From CAZCSK01 sp964501265 (lineage in GTDB: Bacteria > Actinomycetota > CADDZG01 > JAHWKV01): a stretch of 43,188 bases of DNA. Numbering within the stretch: the stretch's first letter is position 1; the number at the start of each line of letters is the position of its first letter. A program made the position numbers and the translations under genes. The stretch spans positions 1-43,188 of the forward strand of contig CAZCSK010000018.1 in NCBI GenBank assembly GCA_964501265.1. The letters are read 5' to 3'. Below the pieces are notes generated by a model. The model searched no databases and was not told the DNA's origin. It was given only the letters and a program-made list of their open reading frames with translations. This document shows, piece by piece, positions 41,480-43,188 of the stretch.

Positions 41480-43188
41480 TTAAGCGTACATCCGATCGAT
41501 CTGATCTCCATACTTCTCGTTAATCGTCTTGCGGCGTACCTTCATCGTCGGGGTGATTTCTTCGGCATCCTGGGTGAAGTCGCGGGGTAGCACGGTCCAC
41601 TTTTTTATCTTCTCCACCTGAGAAAGACCTTCGTTGACCTTGTCGACCACGGCTTGAACAGCTGCCAGAACTTTGGGGTCCTCGGCCAGTTGCGTGACAT
41701 CGTCGAATTCAATCCCCTGCCCCTTAGCCCAAGTTGGCGCGATATCAGGATCGAGCGTCAGCAGAGACGTCAAGAATGGCCGGCGGTCGCCAATGATCAC
41801 CGCCTGCGAGATTAGGGGGGCAAACTTGAGCCGCCCCTCCAGCTCCTGCGGGGAGATGTTCTTACCACCCGCGGTGATGATGAGATCCTTCTTGCGGTCG
41901 GTGATCTTCAGGTAGCCCTTCTCGTCCAACTCGCCGACGTCGCCGGTGCGCAGGAATCCGTCTTCAGTAAGCGTCTCTGACGTGGCCTTCGGATCCTTGA
42001 AGTAACCCTTGAAAACGTTAGGCCCCCGCACGAGAATCTCGCCGTCCTCATCGAACTTGATCTCTAGCCCCGGCAGCGGAGGACCGACGGTGCCGATGCG
42101 AGTCTTGCCTGGCGGTGTCACGGCTGTCGGAGCATTGTCCTCGGTTTGGCCGTAACCCTCGACGAGTTCGATGCCTATCGCCTGAATGAACTTGATAATT
42201 TCGGTTGAAATCGGAGCCGCTCCGGTGATTGCGAATCGGACGTTGCCCATTCCAAGGCCCTCTCGCAGTTTTGACAAGGCCAGTTTGTTCAGCAAGCCGT
42301 ACTTGATTTTGTCCATTAGCGGAAGCGACTTGCCAGCCTGCTCCGCCTCCACTTTTGCCAGGCCGAGATTAATAGCCTTTTCGATGAGGTCCTTCTTTTC
42401 GTGCGCGGCAACCTTAGCCTTCACGCCCATGTAGAACTTCTCGTATACGCGCGGCACTCCGATGAAGAAGGTCGGCTTGCATTCCTGAAGGTTGGGAAGG
42501 AGTTTCTCAATCGACTCGGCAAACCACACCTCAACGCCGTAGTAGACGCCCCCCCAATCCGACGTCAGTCTCTCGAAGATGTGGGCCAGAGGCAGATAGG
42601 ACATGACTCGCTCCGCCCCTTCCTGGAAAGGAAGGACCTTCCCCAGGGCTTCGAGCGTCCATGCGAAGTTGGCGTGCGTCAACATTGCGCCCTTGGGTGG
42701 TCCGGTTGTGCCAGACGTGTAAACAAGTGTGGCCAGGTCTTCGGGAACGACAGACTTGATTCGCTCGTCGAGAGCGCCAGAGTTCGACTTCTCGTACTCA
42801 CGGCCGAGTCGCTTCAACTCTTCGAAAGAAATGACGAGGTCGCTGTCTTCGGTCCCCTCTCCGTTGATGACGACAACCTTGTTCAACTTGGGAAGCTCAG
42901 CTTTGGTTTTTAGGACCTTGTCCAACTGGTCCTGATTTTCAACGATCGCAACCGTCGAGTCTGAGTGACCAAGGACGTAGGCGACCTGGCTAGGCGAATT
43001 CGAAGCGTAGACGGGCGATGTGGCCGCACCGGCCAAAAGCGTGCCCGCATCGGAAATGTGCCACTCGGGCCGGTTTCCGCTCAAAAGCCCAACGCAGGAG
43101 CCCTTCTCGACGCCCAAGGAGAGCAGCCCTGCGGCCACCTCTTTGGCCTGCTGGCCGAATTCGCGGAATGTCGTCGGCTTCCAAACCC
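41480..43188 (-). CDS. Long-chain acyl-CoA synthetase (AMP-binding), 5' end outside the window
   Basis: Adenylate-forming ligase that activates fatty acids with ATP and CoA. The frame stays open to the right edge. Residues before the internal valine codon at 43138 read WKPTTFREFGQQAKEVAAG, the normal N-terminal part of the family, so the real start lies beyond 43188. Motifs: YTSGTTGPPKGAMLTH (P-loop), SYLPLAHIFERL, GYGQTEDNAP, RTGDVGELDEKGYLKITDRK, KNISPQELE, and PTMKVRRKTI with the C-terminal lysine. It ends with RMYA-stop. It resembles FadD15-type enzymes of Actinomycetota. Confidence 0.93.
   Translation of the reverse strand, partial: VWKPTTFREFGQQAKEVAAGLLSLGVEKGSCVGLLSGNRPEWHISDAGTLLAGAATSPVYASNSPSQVAYVLGHSDSTVAIVENQDQLDKVLKTKAELPKLNKVVVINGEGTEDSDLVISFEELKRLGREYEKSNSGALDERIKSVVPEDLATLVYTSGTTGPPKGAMLTHANFAWTLEALGKVLPFQEGAERVMSYLPLAHIFERLTSDWGGVYYGVEVWFAESIEKLLPNLQECKPTFFIGVPRVYEKFYMGVKAKVAAHEKKDLIEKAINLGLAKVEAEQAGKSLPLMDKIKYGLLNKLALSKLREGLGMGNVRFAITGAAPISTEIIKFIQAIGIELVEGYGQTEDNAPTAVTPPGKTRIGTVGPPLPGLEIKFDEDGEILVRGPNVFKGYFKDPKATSETLTEDGFLRTGDVGELDEKGYLKITDRKKDLIITAGGKNISPQELEGRLKFAPLISQAVIIGDRRPFLTSLLTLDPDIAPTWAKGQGIEFDDVTQLAEDPKVLAAVQAVVDKVNEGLSQVEKIKKWTVLPRDFTQDAEEITPTMKVRRKTINEKYGDQIDRMYA

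Overview
The window looks like a chromosomal segment of an uncultured Actinomycetota-type bacterium. The reasons are moderate-to-high GC, frequent GTG and TTG starts, a leaderless regulator promoter, FCD-type GntR regulators, fused LivH-LivM and MFS-LivF-LivG transporter proteins, a solitary BioY and a long-chain acyl-CoA ligase ending in RMYA. This placement is inferred from gene content. No rRNA or tRNA gene was seen.

Left flank (1-8532). A repeat-rich, mostly non-coding stretch carries an 11-bp tandem repeat and a minus-strand terminator. It is followed by broken copies of the solute-binding family described below, a fragment resembling a BsuPI domain, bioY, a transposase remnant, a class-V aminotransferase coupled to a GntR regulator, and a divergent M16C (PreP-like) metalloprotease.

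Central block (about 8585-32811, all minus strand). Genes are tightly packed, many overlapping by 1-10 bp. In transcription order they are: a GntR regulator; a 75-aa LivH-like mini membrane protein; a LivH-LivM fusion; an MFS-LivF-LivG fusion; MoxR; DUF58; a large membrane protein with a transglutaminase-like fold that has lost its catalytic residues; a lipoprotein; an OppA-like lipoprotein; and then a head-to-tail array of membrane-anchored LivK-like (type 1 periplasmic-binding) paralogues. Five full-length copies, one copy with an in-frame internal deletion and one decayed copy are joined by the same 10-bp stop/start overlap, in which the codons for the C-terminal Pro-Cys-Arg-stop also contain the next start codon. 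The full copies fall into three subtypes ordered A-B-C-(deleted)-A-B-(deleted), which suggests block duplication. Two further fragments lie at 837-1705 and a sixth near-complete copy lies on the opposite strand at 33373-35130, so the family brackets the locus. The working model is one permease/ATPase pair served by a diversifying set of anchored binding proteins, with the MoxR-DUF58-transglutaminase-like trio as an envelope or assembly module. This array is the best candidate here for an undescribed system.

Right flank (32812-43188). A GntR fragment and the opposite-strand binding-protein copy are followed by a plus-strand sugar/polyol catabolic cluster: two TIM-barrel isomerase/epimerases, one intact and two broken Gfo/Idh/MocA oxidoreductases, and an aldo/keto reductase. 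A minus-strand acyl-CoA synthetase runs off the right edge.
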